Shown here in pieces: positions 1 to 7,244 of a stretch of 9,482 nucleotides of DNA. Location of the stretch: contig JAPLSD010000718.1 of the NCBI GenBank assembly GCA_026398835.1, positions 1-9,482 on the forward strand, read 5' to 3'. The stretch's first letter is position 1; the number at the start of each line of letters is the position of its first letter. The DNA is from Pseudomonas sp. (GTDB lineage: Bacteria; Pseudomonadota; Gammaproteobacteria; Pseudomonadales; Pseudomonadaceae). A model generated the notes under the pieces. It was given only the letters and a program-made list of their open reading frames with translations, did no database searches and was not told the DNA's origin. The position numbers were made by a program, and so were the translations under genes.

Positions 1-225
1 CAGGGCCGCGTCCCCCCCAAGCTCCGGGTTGACCGTGGTCGGGTCGACCACATCATAGCCATGCATGGAGCCGGCGCGGGCGCTGAGCAGTGGCGAGGCG
101 TAAATGTGACTGATGCCCAGGCTGGCGAAGTACGGCAGCAAAGGCACCGCGTCATCCAGGGTGAAGTCCTTATGAAATTGCAGGCGCACTGTCGCCCGAA
201 GCGGGCGGATGTGCGTGGCGCTCAT
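1..225 (-). CDS. treY: Maltooligosyltrehalose synthase (TreY), N-terminal 75 codons, cut by window edge
   Basis: TreY (GH13 family, EC 5.4.99.15) isomerises the reducing-end glucose of a maltodextrin from an alpha-1,4 to an alpha,alpha-1,1 link, making maltooligosyltrehalose, the substrate of TreZ. Only the start of the gene is present; it runs off the left edge. The visible 75 residues begin [20 protein letters not shown] and carry the family's N-terminal signature: a first barrel strand and helix ([20 protein letters not shown]), then [20 protein letters not shown] and the [12 protein letters not shown] segment. The ATG (223-225) overlaps the malQ stop codon (ATGA), and no clear Shine-Dalgarno is seen, so translation is probably coupled to malQ. 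Catalytic residues lie outside the window, so activity cannot be judged. The identification is firm from the N-terminal motif and the treZ-malQ-treY order. Confidence 0.93.
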   Translation of the reverse strand, partial: MSATHIRPLRATVRLQFHKDFTLDDAVPLLPYFASLGISHIYASPLLSARAGSMHGYDVVDPTTVNPELGGDAAL

Positions 226-2303
226 TGGTCACGCTCGATGGCTTGTTGCCGTGCACAGGCGAGCATTTCCAGGCGTCGTGCAGCATCCGGGTCATCGAGC
301 AGTGCTTCGCTGTCGCTGGCGAAGCGACGACGCCAGTTGGGGTGGCCGTCGGTGGTGCCGGGCAGGTTAGCCTGCTCGTCGATACCCAAGGCATCCTCCA
401 GCGGCAGCAATACCAGCGGCGCGCGGGTGTGACCCAGGAAACGCACACTGGCGTCGAGCACTTGATCGGTCTCGTGGGTCTCTTCGCGAAAGTTCTGCGG
501 GTCCTGGCTCAAGGCCCGGCGCAACCCGTCACGTTCACGCTGTCGATGGGCTCGCCAATGGGCTTCGGCGCCAGCGTCGGTCAGCCCAAGGCGCACATTC
601 CATTCAATATCGCGACCGTGCCACCAGCCGTTGAGCGTCGGCAGGTCATGGGTGCTGGTGGTGGCCAAGGCGTTGTCCGGCCAGTCGAGGATCGGCTTGA
701 AATCCGCACCGTGATCTTGCTCGAAGAGCAGCACGCGCATGCCGAGCATCGAGCGGGCGATCAGTTTCTCCCGCAGCCCCTCCGGCACGGTGCCGAGGTC
801 TTCACCGAGGACGATGGCTTTATGCCGGAATGACTCCAGCGTCAGCAGCCGCAGCAGGTCGTCCACCGGGTAATACAAGTAGGCACCGTCACTCGGTGGA
901 GAGCCGAGAGGAATGACCCACAAACGCTGCAGGCCCATCACATGGTCTATTCGCAAGCCGCCTGCGTGAGCGAAGTTGGCCCGGAGCATTTCGATGAACG
1001 CGCGAAAACCGTTGCGCACCAGCCCCTCCGGAGAAAACGCCGAAATGCCCCAACCTTGACCCGTGCGGTTGAGGATGTCCGGTGGTGCGCCAACCGTCAG
1101 CGCCGCGAGCAACTCGTCCTGGCGACTCCAGGCCTGACTGCCACCGCCGTCGGCACCCACCGCCAGATCGGCGATCAAGCCGATGCCCATGCCGCTGCTG
1201 CGCGCTGCCGTTTGCGCGCGCTCCAGGCAACGGGCGATCAACCATTGGCAGAAGGCGAAGAAACCGATGTGCCCAGCGTTTTGTTCGGCGAACTCGGCCA
1301 GTGCCGTGCTGCGTGGATCGCGCCATTGTTCTGGCCATTCACGCCAGTCGAGGCTTTCGCCGCGGGCTGCACGTTCGGCTTGAACGGCCTCGAAGCGGCA
1401 ATGGTTTTCCAGCGCTTCGCCACCGCTGTGACGAAAACTGCTGAAGTCCTCATGCAAGGGGTTTTCGCCATGACAAAAGCCTTCATACAACGCGCGCAGC
1501 AAGCGCTGTTTGGCGTCTGCCGCCGTGGGCCAGTCGATCAGTGTCTGTTGCGCAAGCGTATGCAGCTCCTTGGCAAGCCCGGTGGCGTCAATCGCTGTGC
1601 GCAACGCACGTTCACCGAGAATCTCTCCAGGTGAGGCGTACAGGCTGTTGAGAAACAGTCGGCTGGAGGGCGAGTAGGGGCTGTAACGCTGGGTGTCGCT
1701 GCTGAACATGGCGTGCAACGGGCTGATCGCCAGGGCATCGGCGCCGCGTTCACCGGCGACCCGGGCCAGATTCTCCAGCGCCTGGGTGTCACCGAAGCCG
1801 CCATCACCGGGACGTCGCAGCGCATACAGCTGAACGCTCAGACCCCAGACACGCGGCGTCGAGCTGTCGACCGCATCACCTACGCTGTAGCAATGGCTGG
1901 GCGCCACGGCGAGGGTGAAGTGTTGCCCGGCGATGCTGACGCTTTGATAGCCGGGCGGAATCAGACCCGGCAAGACAGCGTCGGTGTCGAGTTTCAGGTT
2001 GAGGATGGCGCCGTCTTCCAGATGAATCTCACAGGGCGTTTCAGGGGCAAAGTAGTGCGCCAGATCCAGTCCTTTGCCGACGTCTGCGGTCAACAGCGGT
2101 GGCAGCTGTTTGTTCTGTTGGACGCGTTGTAGCTCAAGCAGACTGGCATCGATTTCTTGGGCGGTGGAAGCGGGATGACCCAACCCGATCAATACCGCAC
2201 GCAGCACCGCGGGAGTCACTTTTTGCGCTCGGCCGTTGGCATCGACCCAGTCGACCGCCAGGCCCGCTTGGCCGGCGAGTATTTCCAGTTGCGTATCGCT
2301 CAC
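222..2303 (-). CDS. malQ: 4-alpha-glucanotransferase (amylomaltase, MalQ)
   Basis: MalQ (GH77, EC 2.4.1.25) is a cytosolic enzyme that transfers maltodextrin segments between alpha-1,4-glucan chains. The product is 693 aa, the size of the enterobacterial type (about 690 aa), with an N-terminal non-catalytic region (roughly 1-145) before the GH77 barrel. Visible landmarks are the substrate-contacting [19 protein letters not shown] stretch (194-212), the nucleophile Asp453 in [14 protein letters not shown], the acid/base Glu501 in [13 protein letters not shown], and the transition-state Asp553 in [13 protein letters not shown]. All three catalytic acids are present, so it should be active. Translation starts at GTG (2301-2303), which overlaps the treZ stop as GTGA; a TGGAGAG ribosome-binding site lies just upstream inside treZ. 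Its stop overlaps the treY start. Lying between treZ and treY, it most likely recycles short maltooligosaccharides into chains long enough for TreY (inference). Confidence 0.96.
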   Translation of the reverse strand: MSDTQLEILAGQAGLAVDWVDANGRAQKVTPAVLRAVLIGLGHPASTAQEIDASLLELQRVQQNKQLPPLLTADVGKGLDLAHYFAPETPCEIHLEDGAILNLKLDTDAVLPGLIPPGYQSVSIAGQHFTLAVAPSHCYSVGDAVDSSTPRVWGLSVQLYALRRPGDGGFGDTQALENLARVAGERGADALAISPLHAMFSSDTQRYSPYSPSSRLFLNSLYASPGEILGERALRTAIDATGLAKELHTLAQQTLIDWPTAADAKQRLLRALYEGFCHGENPLHEDFSSFRHSGGEALENHCRFEAVQAERAARGESLDWREWPEQWRDPRSTALAEFAEQNAGHIGFFAFCQWLIARCLERAQTAARSSGMGIGLIADLAVGADGGGSQAWSRQDELLAALTVGAPPDILNRTGQGWGISAFSPEGLVRNGFRAFIEMLRANFAHAGGLRIDHVMGLQRLWVIPLGSPPSDGAYLYYPVDDLLRLLTLESFRHKAIVLGEDLGTVPEGLREKLIARSMLGMRVLLFEQDHGADFKPILDWPDNALATTSTHDLPTLNGWWHGRDIEWNVRLGLTDAGAEAHWRAHRQRERDGLRRALSQDPQNFREETHETDQVLDASVRFLGHTRAPLVLLPLEDALGIDEQANLPGTTDGHPNWRRRFASDSEALLDDPDAARRLEMLACARQQAIERDQ

Positions 2304-4108
2304 GGGCGCTCTCCAGTCATGGGTGGCGCTGTCAGGCTGACAAGCGCACTGTACGGGGCAAGTGTGCCCTGATGCAGAAGACTGAACGCCTCTTGCGGGT
2401 ATTCGAAAAGCTGTAGTGCCTGATCCGGGTATGCCGGGCCTTGTGGTGAATGGACCACCGGTTGTGCACTGAGGTTCAGGTCAATTCGCAGCAGGCTGCC
2501 GTCACCCAAACGCCAGCGAGCGCAGACCGCACCTTCGGCCAGAACCTCGGCACCGAGGGCCTGGGCGCCGGGCAGGCGGGGAGTGATTTCCCGGTGTCGG
2601 ATCTCCAGCAATTGCCGATACAGCGCCTGAGTCGTGCGCTGCGCCAGGGTATTGGCTTGAGCCAGATCCGGTTGGCAAGCCTGAAAGGTTTCAGGTGCGT
2701 TCGGATCGGGAATCTGCTCGCGTTTGTGCGGGTCGGCAAAGGCATTGAAGGCGGCGAACTCATTGCGCCGCCCCTCACGAACCGCCTTGGCCAATTCACC
2801 GTGGTGGCTGGTAAAAAACAGAAATGGCTCGCTGACGGCGCCTTCATCGCCCATGAATAACAAGGGAATCATCGGCGATAACAGCAACAGTACGGTGGCC
2901 GCATGCAGCGCTTGTGCAGGCGCCAAGTGGTGCAGCCGTTCACCCAAGGCGCGGTTGCCGATCTGGTCGTGGTTCTGCAGGAACAGTACAAAAGCGCTGG
3001 GCGGCAAGTGCCCGCTGGGTTCGCCACGGGGCGTGCCGTGGCGCGTGGTATGACCCTGATAGACAAAGCCCTGGCTCAGACAGCGGGCGAGCTTCTCGGT
3101 GGGCTGGTCGGCGAAGTCGGCGTAATAGGCGTCTGTTTCACCCGTCAACAGCACGTGCAACGCGTTATGGCCGTCATCGTTCCATTGTGCGTCGTAGCCT
3201 TGCTCCAGAAGGCTGGCCTGATTGAACTCGTTTTCCAGGGTGAGCCAGACATGTCGATCCGGGGGGACCTGTTGGCGGACGCGGTGTGCCAGTTCTTGCA
3301 GGAACTCCGGGTCATCGATGGCGTGCACGGCGTCCAGCCGCAGGCCGTCAAAGCGATATTCCAGAAGCCACATCAACGCATTGTCGATAAAGAAGTCGCG
3401 CACTTCGCGGCGGCGGAAGTCGATGGCGGCTCCCCAGGGGGTGTGTTTGTCTTCGCGAAAGAAGCTTTGGGCGTAGCGATGCAGGTAGTTGCCGTCCGGG
3501 CCGAAGTGGTTGTAAACCACATCGAGAATCACCGCGATACCCAAGCCATGGGCGGCGTCGATCAGTTGTTTGAGCTGTTCGGGCGAGCCATAGGAGGCTT
3601 GCGGTGCATAGGGGAAAACCCCGTCATAACCCCAATTGCGCGTTCCGGGAAATTGCGCGAGGGGCATCAGTTCGATCGCGGTGATGCCCAGCGCTGCAAG
3701 ACGCGGCAAGTGTTTTTCGACTCCGCTGTAGCCACCCAGCACGCCGACATGCAGCTCATAAATCACCGCTTCATGCCAGGGACGGCCTTGCCAGGTGCTG
3801 TGTTGCCAGTGGTAGGCGAGCGGGTCGACCACCACGCTGTGGGAGTCGACATCGCCAGCCTGAGCCCGGGCTGCCGGGTCGGGAACCTCGAGTTCACCAT
3901 CGATGTTGTAGCGGTAACGGGTGCCGGCGGGGCAGCGGGTTTGAATCACGAACCAGCCGTCGGCTTGAGGCAGCAGTGGCTGCGACGGGTGGTTTTCCAC
4001 TTCGACACTCACATAAAACGCATCTGGCGCCCACAAGGCAAAGCGGGTGTGCTCTGCATCCAGCATGATTGCGCCGTGGGGCCAGGTTTCCAGAGTCCGT
4101 AAAGGCAT
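2300..4108 (-). CDS. treZ: Malto-oligosyltrehalose trehalohydrolase (TreZ)
   Basis: TreZ (GH13, EC 3.2.1.141) hydrolyses the alpha-1,4 bond next to the terminal trehalose unit of maltooligosyltrehalose, releasing trehalose and a shortened glucan. The 602-aa product has an N-terminal CBM48/E-set-like domain (about 10-95, FALWAPDAFYVSVEVE), the GH13 barrel (about 110-480) and a C-terminal beta domain. GH13 motifs are visible: region I ILDVVYNHFG (194-203), region II with nucleophile Asp259 in FDGLRLDAVHAI, region III with probable acid/base Glu292 in WLTLENEFN, and region IV with Asp381 in FLQNHDQIGNRALGER. The ATG (4106-4108) lies 13 bp beyond the glgA stop and is preceded by an AGAGG ribosome-binding site. 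Its end overlaps the malQ GTG start. Region III reads LENE rather than the AESD of well-studied archaeal and actinobacterial enzymes. The generic alternative, a glycogen debranching or branching GH13, is less likely given the neighbours and the domain layout. Confidence 0.94.
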   Translation of the reverse strand: MPLRTLETWPHGAIMLDAEHTRFALWAPDAFYVSVEVENHPSQPLLPQADGWFVIQTRCPAGTRYRYNIDGELEVPDPAARAQAGDVDSHSVVVDPLAYHWQHSTWQGRPWHEAVIYELHVGVLGGYSGVEKHLPRLAALGITAIELMPLAQFPGTRNWGYDGVFPYAPQASYGSPEQLKQLIDAAHGLGIAVILDVVYNHFGPDGNYLHRYAQSFFREDKHTPWGAAIDFRRREVRDFFIDNALMWLLEYRFDGLRLDAVHAIDDPEFLQELAHRVRQQVPPDRHVWLTLENEFNQASLLEQGYDAQWNDDGHNALHVLLTGETDAYYADFADQPTEKLARCLSQGFVYQGHTTRHGTPRGEPSGHLPPSAFVLFLQNHDQIGNRALGERLHHLAPAQALHAATVLLLLSPMIPLLFMGDEGAVSEPFLFFTSHHGELAKAVREGRRNEFAAFNAFADPHKREQIPDPNAPETFQACQPDLAQANTLAQRTTQALYRQLLEIRHREITPRLPGAQALGAEVLAEGAVCARWRLGDGSLLRIDLNLSAQPVVHSPQGPAYPDQALQLFEYPQEAFSLLHQGTLAPYSALVSLTAPPMTGERP

Positions 4109-4121
4109 CTATGAAGGCCTC

Positions 4122-5690
4122 TTACTGTTTGCCCGATATACCCAGCGCTTTAGCCACCAGTTGCTCATAAAGTTCGGCGTAGGGTTCGACCGCCTTGCAC
4201 CAGTTGAAGGGCACCGTCATGGCCCGGCAGCGCATGGCGTTGAGCAAGTCAGGGTAGGCGAATATCTTGAACGCCCGCTCGAGCGCTTCTTGAAAGCTGG
4301 GCACCGTGGACTCATCGAACAGAAAACCGGTTACGCCGTTTTCGATGGTGTCGGCCAGGCCGCCGGTATTACGTGCCACTGGCAACGAGCCGTAACGCTG
4401 GGCATACATCTGGCTCAAGCCGCAGGGCTCGTACCGCGAAGGCATCAGCAGGAAATCGCTGCCAGCGAACATGCGTCGGGCATCCGTTTCGTTGAAGCCG
4501 ATACGCACTCCGACCTGTCCGGGGAAACGTAGGGCCAGCGCACGCATGGCTTGTTCTTCTTCCGGCTCGCCACGACCGATGATCGCAATCTGGCCACCCG
4601 AGGCAACGATGAATTCGGCCACGCCTTCGGTCAGATCCAGACCTTTTTGATACACCAGGCGTGAGACCACGGCGAACAGCGGGCCTTCAGAATCTTCCAG
4701 GTCAAACAAGTCGCGGACATGAGCGGCGTTGACCGCTTTACCCTCCCAGTCGCCGATGCTGAACGGACAGGTCAGATGGGGATCGGTGGCCGATTCCCAG
4801 CTTTCATCGATGCCATTGGGAATGCCGCTGAGCAGGCCTTGCTGGGTCTTGCTGGCCAGAAAGCCATCGAGACCGCAGCCGAAGACCGGCGTGGTGATTT
4901 CCTGCGCATAGGTCGCGCTGACCGTGGTGATATGGCTCGAATACGCCATGCCGGCCTTGAGGAAAGACAGTTTGCCGTAGAACTCCATGCCCTCCTGTTG
5001 CAGGGCATGTACCGGAATACCCAGCTCCGGGCAGCAGGCCAGGCTAACCACGCCCTGATAGGCGAGGTTGTGGATGGTGAACAGGGTCGGTGTGCGTTGT
5101 CCGCGCCAGTGCATATAGGCCGGTGCCAGACCCGCTGGCCAGTCGTGGGCATGCACCAGATCCGGGCACCAATGAATCTGCGCCAGATTGGCGGCAATGT
5201 CGGCGGCGGCCAGCCCCAGACGGGCGAAGCGGATGTGGTTGTCCGGCCAGTCGCGACCGTTGTTGGCGCCGTAGGGCGTACCCTCGCGCTCGTACAACTC
5301 GGGGCAGATCAATACATAAATGACCAGACCGTCGGGCATGTCCATACGGCCGATCTTGCACGGTGGCAGTGCCGCGTGACCGCCGAGCTCGCCGATGATA
5401 TGGATCGGGTTTTCACTGTGCAATACCTGCGGATAACCGGGGATCAGCACCCGTACATCATGCAGTTGCGCCATGGCTCTGGGCAGTGCCGCGGAGACGT
5501 CACCCAAACCGCCGGTCTTCACCAGATCGGCAATTTCCGATGTCACGAACAGGACTTTTTTTCGATTAGGGTTCTGTCTGGGCGGGGGTAACACCGTTTT
5601 GTTCCCAGACGCGAGAGCCGGTATGGGCACTCGTTCGCCGACCTGCTGATGAGAAAGTTCTCCTTGGGCATCTACAGCGGCACTGATCAT
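4122..5690 (-). CDS. glgA: Glycogen/alpha-glucan synthase (GT5, GlgA)
   Basis: GlgA (EC 2.4.1.21) extends alpha-1,4-glucan from a nucleotide-glucose donor, classically ADP-glucose. I chose the ATG at 5688-5690 (product 522 aa, MISAAVDAQGELSHQQ...) because an AAGGGGAAAG ribosome-binding site sits just upstream; the same frame stays open to a TTG at 5849, but that part reads like leader sequence. The GT-B fold shows the donor-binding KTGGLGDVSAALPRAM loop (Lys58), HAHDWPAGLAPAY (His180/His182), FTIHNLAYQG, SRLVYQKGLDL (Arg344, Lys349) and the C-terminal SRYEPCGLSQMYAQRYG motif (Glu421), followed by RNTGGLADTI. Key residues are therefore intact. About 43 residues precede the VLFVTSE strand that begins the E. 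coli enzyme, so there is an N-terminal extension. It is the first gene of the glgA-treZ-malQ-treY run. No glgC (ADP-glucose pyrophosphorylase) lies in the window. Confidence 0.95.
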   Translation of the reverse strand: MISAAVDAQGELSHQQVGERVPIPALASGNKTVLPPPRQNPNRKKVLFVTSEIADLVKTGGLGDVSAALPRAMAQLHDVRVLIPGYPQVLHSENPIHIIGELGGHAALPPCKIGRMDMPDGLVIYVLICPELYEREGTPYGANNGRDWPDNHIRFARLGLAAADIAANLAQIHWCPDLVHAHDWPAGLAPAYMHWRGQRTPTLFTIHNLAYQGVVSLACCPELGIPVHALQQEGMEFYGKLSFLKAGMAYSSHITTVSATYAQEITTPVFGCGLDGFLASKTQQGLLSGIPNGIDESWESATDPHLTCPFSIGDWEGKAVNAAHVRDLFDLEDSEGPLFAVVSRLVYQKGLDLTEGVAEFIVASGGQIAIIGRGEPEEEQAMRALALRFPGQVGVRIGFNETDARRMFAGSDFLLMPSRYEPCGLSQMYAQRYGSLPVARNTGGLADTIENGVTGFLFDESTVPSFQEALERAFKIFAYPDLLNAMRCRAMTVPFNWCKAVEPYAELYEQLVAKALGISGKQ

Positions 5691-5832
5691 CTGTCTTTCC
5701 CCTTTTATTGATTTGTTCTTGGCAAAACACCAGAGATATCGTTGGTCAATTTCTGTGACCAGGCGCATAAGCGCTACGCAATCGGGCAAATGGCTCCGTG
5801 TACGCTGAAGCAATAAAGAGTGGGTTGGCCGT

Positions 5833-5848
5833 TGCAAGGATTGCACCA
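5833..5848 (-). promoter_or_regulatory. Weak sigma-54-like -24/-12 element upstream of glgA
   Basis: The minus strand reads TGGTGCAATCCTTGCA. It keeps the invariant GG and GC doublets at the required 10-bp spacing and has a perfect TTGCA -12 box, but the -24 box is TGGTGC instead of TGGCAC. A start from here would lie near 5824, about 135 nt before the glgA ATG. No enhancer site for an activator was recognised, so this may be chance. Confidence 0.18.
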
Positions 5849-5945
5849 AACATGACGGCCCTACCTTTAACCTGACCTTTCGCCTGGGTAGAAAGTTTCG
5901 ACTTTTTTTACTCGGTCAGCTGATCGGTTTTCGCCCAGGAAACTG

Positions 5946-5952
5946 AGTCTAG
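5946..5952 (-). promoter_or_regulatory. Candidate sigma-S/sigma-70 type -10 element for the glgA operon
   Basis: On the minus strand the sequence reads GCCTAGACTCAG; CTAGACT differs by one base from the CTATACT extended -10 favoured by stationary-phase sigma factor RpoS. No good -35 is present upstream (TTTCCC at 16-bp spacing). This would start transcription near 5939 and give a leader of about 250 nt before glgA. Such a match is expected often by chance. It is listed because it is the best of its type in the region and because the operon's stress role fits RpoS control (inference). Confidence 0.2.
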
Positions 5953-5988
5953 GCCAGAAGTTAGAGCGGGAAAGGCAGGTTGGCAAAA

Positions 5989-5999
5989 TTGTCCGACAA
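5989..5999. promoter_or_regulatory. Perfect 11-bp palindrome (possible operator) upstream of glgA
   Basis: TTGTCCGACAA is a perfect inverted repeat around a central base. The TTGT-N3-ACAA form resembles operators of FadR-type GntR regulators (T-GT-Nx-AC-A). It lies about 300 bp upstream of the glgA start and about 40-50 bp upstream of the candidate -10 at 5946-5952. No regulator gene is adjacent, so the link to any protein is inference. Confidence 0.25.
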
Positions 6000-6112
6000 A
6001 GTGCTGAATGGGGGCGATTTCCTACCATGCACATGTTACAGACGCACGACGAAGGGCATGTTTTTTGCGATTCGGGCGCGAAAAAGGTGAGGGGATTGCC
6101 AGACGACGGTGC

Positions 6113-6147
6113 GCGAAGAAAATGCGAGCGCACCATGATGGTGCGCT
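6113..6147 (-). terminator. Intrinsic terminator after the D-2-hydroxyacid dehydrogenase gene
   Basis: On the minus strand AGCGCACC and GGTGCGCT form a perfect stem of at least 8 bp around a 5-nt loop (hairpin 6127-6147). The run CGCATTTTCTTC follows immediately (down to about 6113). It begins about 40 nt after the dehydrogenase stop codon, the expected place and orientation, and insulates the glgA leader from read-through. Confidence 0.8.
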
Positions 6148-6187
6148 GATTGGGTGGGAGAGACGCAGCCCTTTGTAGGGATCGTTA

Positions 6188-7141
6188 TCAGGTCAGCAGC
6201 CGAACCGGCTGCCCACCCGTCCAAGCCTGAATATCTTCAATCATCTGCGAAAAGAACACTTGATAGTTCTGTTCACTGACATATCCCACATGGGGTGTAG
6301 CCAGCACATTACTCAATTGACGGAACGGATGATCCACCGGCAAAGGCTCGCGCTCGAACACATCCAGCGCAGCACCGGCCAGGCGCTGTTGCTGGAGCGC
6401 CTCGATCAATGCGGTTTCATCGACGATCGGGCCGCGAGCGGTGTTAATCAGATGCGCCGTCGACTTCATCCAGCCTAACGCCTGCGCGTCCACCAGGCCG
6501 CGGCTGCGTTCGCTGAGCACCAGATGAATCGACAGCACGTCAGCCTGTTCGAACAGTTCGCGCTTGCTGACATAGGTGACGCCGGACTCTGCAGCGCGCT
6601 CGGCGGTGAGGTTCTCGCTCCAGGCGATCACCCGCATGCCGAACACCTGACCGAACTGGGCGATGCGTTTGCCGATACTGCCAAGGCCTAGAATGCCCAG
6701 GGTCTTGCCGTGCAGATCGCCGCCCAGGCCTTGCTGCCAATCACCGCGGCGCAGGGCGTTGGCTTCATTCACCAGATTGCGGGTCAGGGCCATGATCAGC
6801 GCCCAGGTCAGTTCAGGTGCGGCGTGTTTGTAGCTCTCGGTGCCGGACACCTGAATGCCCAACTCTGCCGCAGCCTTGAGATCAATCGCCGCATTGCGCA
6901 TGCCGCCGGTGACCAGCAGCTTGAGCCTGGGCAAGCCGCGCAGCAGGGCTTCGTCGAAGAGGGTACGTTCACGCATGACGCAGATTACTTCGAATGCGTT
7001 CAGTCGTTCTTGCAGTGTTGCGCGGTCAGCCGGGTAGTCGTGCAGGAAGCTGACCTCGCCTATGGACTCGAGGGCGGACCAGTCCACCACGCCGCTGGCG
7101 ACGTTCTGCCAGTCATCAATTACCGCGATCTGTACAGTCAT
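6188..7141 (-). CDS. NAD(P)-dependent D-2-hydroxyacid dehydrogenase family protein
   Basis: A 317-aa member of the D-isomer-specific 2-hydroxyacid dehydrogenase superfamily, which interconverts 2-hydroxyacids and 2-ketoacids in the cytosol. The start ATG (7139-7141) was chosen over an in-frame upstream codon at 7198 because a GAGGTAG ribosome-binding site precedes it and the first beta strand follows directly (MTVQIAVIDDW). The catalytic domain is split around an NAD-binding Rossmann domain with GILGLGSIG (Gly152-x-Gly154-xx-Gly157). The catalytic triad is visible: Arg236 in NTARGPIVDE, Glu265 in DVFEREP and His284 in LATPHVGYVS. Substrate cannot be read from the sequence; close relatives are annotated only at family level, and phosphoglycerate dehydrogenase is unlikely because the ACT regulatory domain is absent. 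It is a single-gene unit with its own terminator. An inverted repeat lies just upstream of the start. Confidence 0.88.
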   Translation of the reverse strand: MTVQIAVIDDWQNVASGVVDWSALESIGEVSFLHDYPADRATLQERLNAFEVICVMRERTLFDEALLRGLPRLKLLVTGGMRNAAIDLKAAAELGIQVSGTESYKHAAPELTWALIMALTRNLVNEANALRRGDWQQGLGGDLHGKTLGILGLGSIGKRIAQFGQVFGMRVIAWSENLTAERAAESGVTYVSKRELFEQADVLSIHLVLSERSRGLVDAQALGWMKSTAHLINTARGPIVDETALIEALQQQRLAGAALDVFEREPLPVDHPFRQLSNVLATPHVGYVSEQNYQVFFSQMIEDIQAWTGGQPVRLLT

Positions 7142-7169
7142 GGACGCTACCTCGTTAGCGATTGGGGGG

Positions 7170-7193
7170 CACAGCAAACCCGTCGATGCTGTG
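7170..7193. repeat. Inverted repeat CACAGCA-N10-TGCTGTG upstream of the dehydrogenase
   Basis: Two perfect 7-bp arms (7170-7176 and 7187-7193) flank a 10-bp centre. The repeat ends 29 bp before the dehydrogenase ATG. It could be an operator for a dimeric regulator or an mRNA leader hairpin. It is not a clear terminator for the upstream YqaA gene, because no T-run follows on the minus strand. Confidence 0.4.
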
Positions 7194-7244
7194 ACCACAC
7201 GATTATGGCGACATTAATCAGCGGCAATCCCGTGGATCAAGGGT

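Larger units (their letters stand above)
5691..6126. other. Long non-coding region upstream of glgA
   Basis: About 435 bp lie between the dehydrogenase terminator and the glgA start with no convincing gene. Short minus-strand open frames exist here (for example 5867-6136), but they lack recognisable motifs, a ribosome-binding site or codon use like that of the neighbours. Parts of the region are AT-richer than the genes (A/T runs near 5901-5910 and 6060-6066). It presumably carries the glgA operon promoter and leader. Candidate elements are listed separately: a promoter-like sequence at 5946-5952, a sigma-54-like sequence at 5833-5848 and a palindrome at 5989-5999. None is strong enough to be called with certainty. 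Confidence 0.6.

Noticed and set aside
942..1634. Plus-strand open frame (230 codons) antisense to malQ
   Set aside because: Shadow of malQ in a GC-rich region; no motifs.
2903..4102. Long plus-strand open frame (399 codons) antisense to treZ
   Set aside because: Its translation has no recognisable domain, and treZ on the other strand has full catalytic motifs. Such antisense frames are common in GC-rich Pseudomonas genes.
4719..5591. Plus-strand open frame (290 codons) antisense to glgA
   Set aside because: It mirrors the glgA coding sequence, lacks a ribosome-binding site and resembles no family I recognise.
5691..5849. Extended glgA starting at a TTG at 5849, adding 53 residues
   Set aside because: The ATG at 5690 has a good ribosome-binding site, and the extra segment includes the sigma-54-like sequence and no conserved domain.
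5883..5939. CCTGGG/CCCAGG arms about 45 bp apart
   Set aside because: Arms are only 6 bp with a long spacer; expected by chance at this base composition.
5935..5967. AlgU (sigma-22) promoter candidate AACTT-N17-TCCTG on the minus strand
   Set aside because: The -35 lacks the leading G of GAACTT and the -10 departs from TCTGA, so it is too weak to call.
5867..6136. Minus-strand small open frame (89 codons) upstream of glgA
   Set aside because: Its start lies inside the terminator hairpin of the dehydrogenase gene, it has no ribosome-binding site, and the Ser/Arg/Pro-rich translation looks non-coding.
7142..7198. Longer dehydrogenase start at 7198
   Set aside because: The first Rossmann-like strand begins right after the Met at 7141, which has a clear ribosome-binding site; the upstream part covers the inverted repeat.
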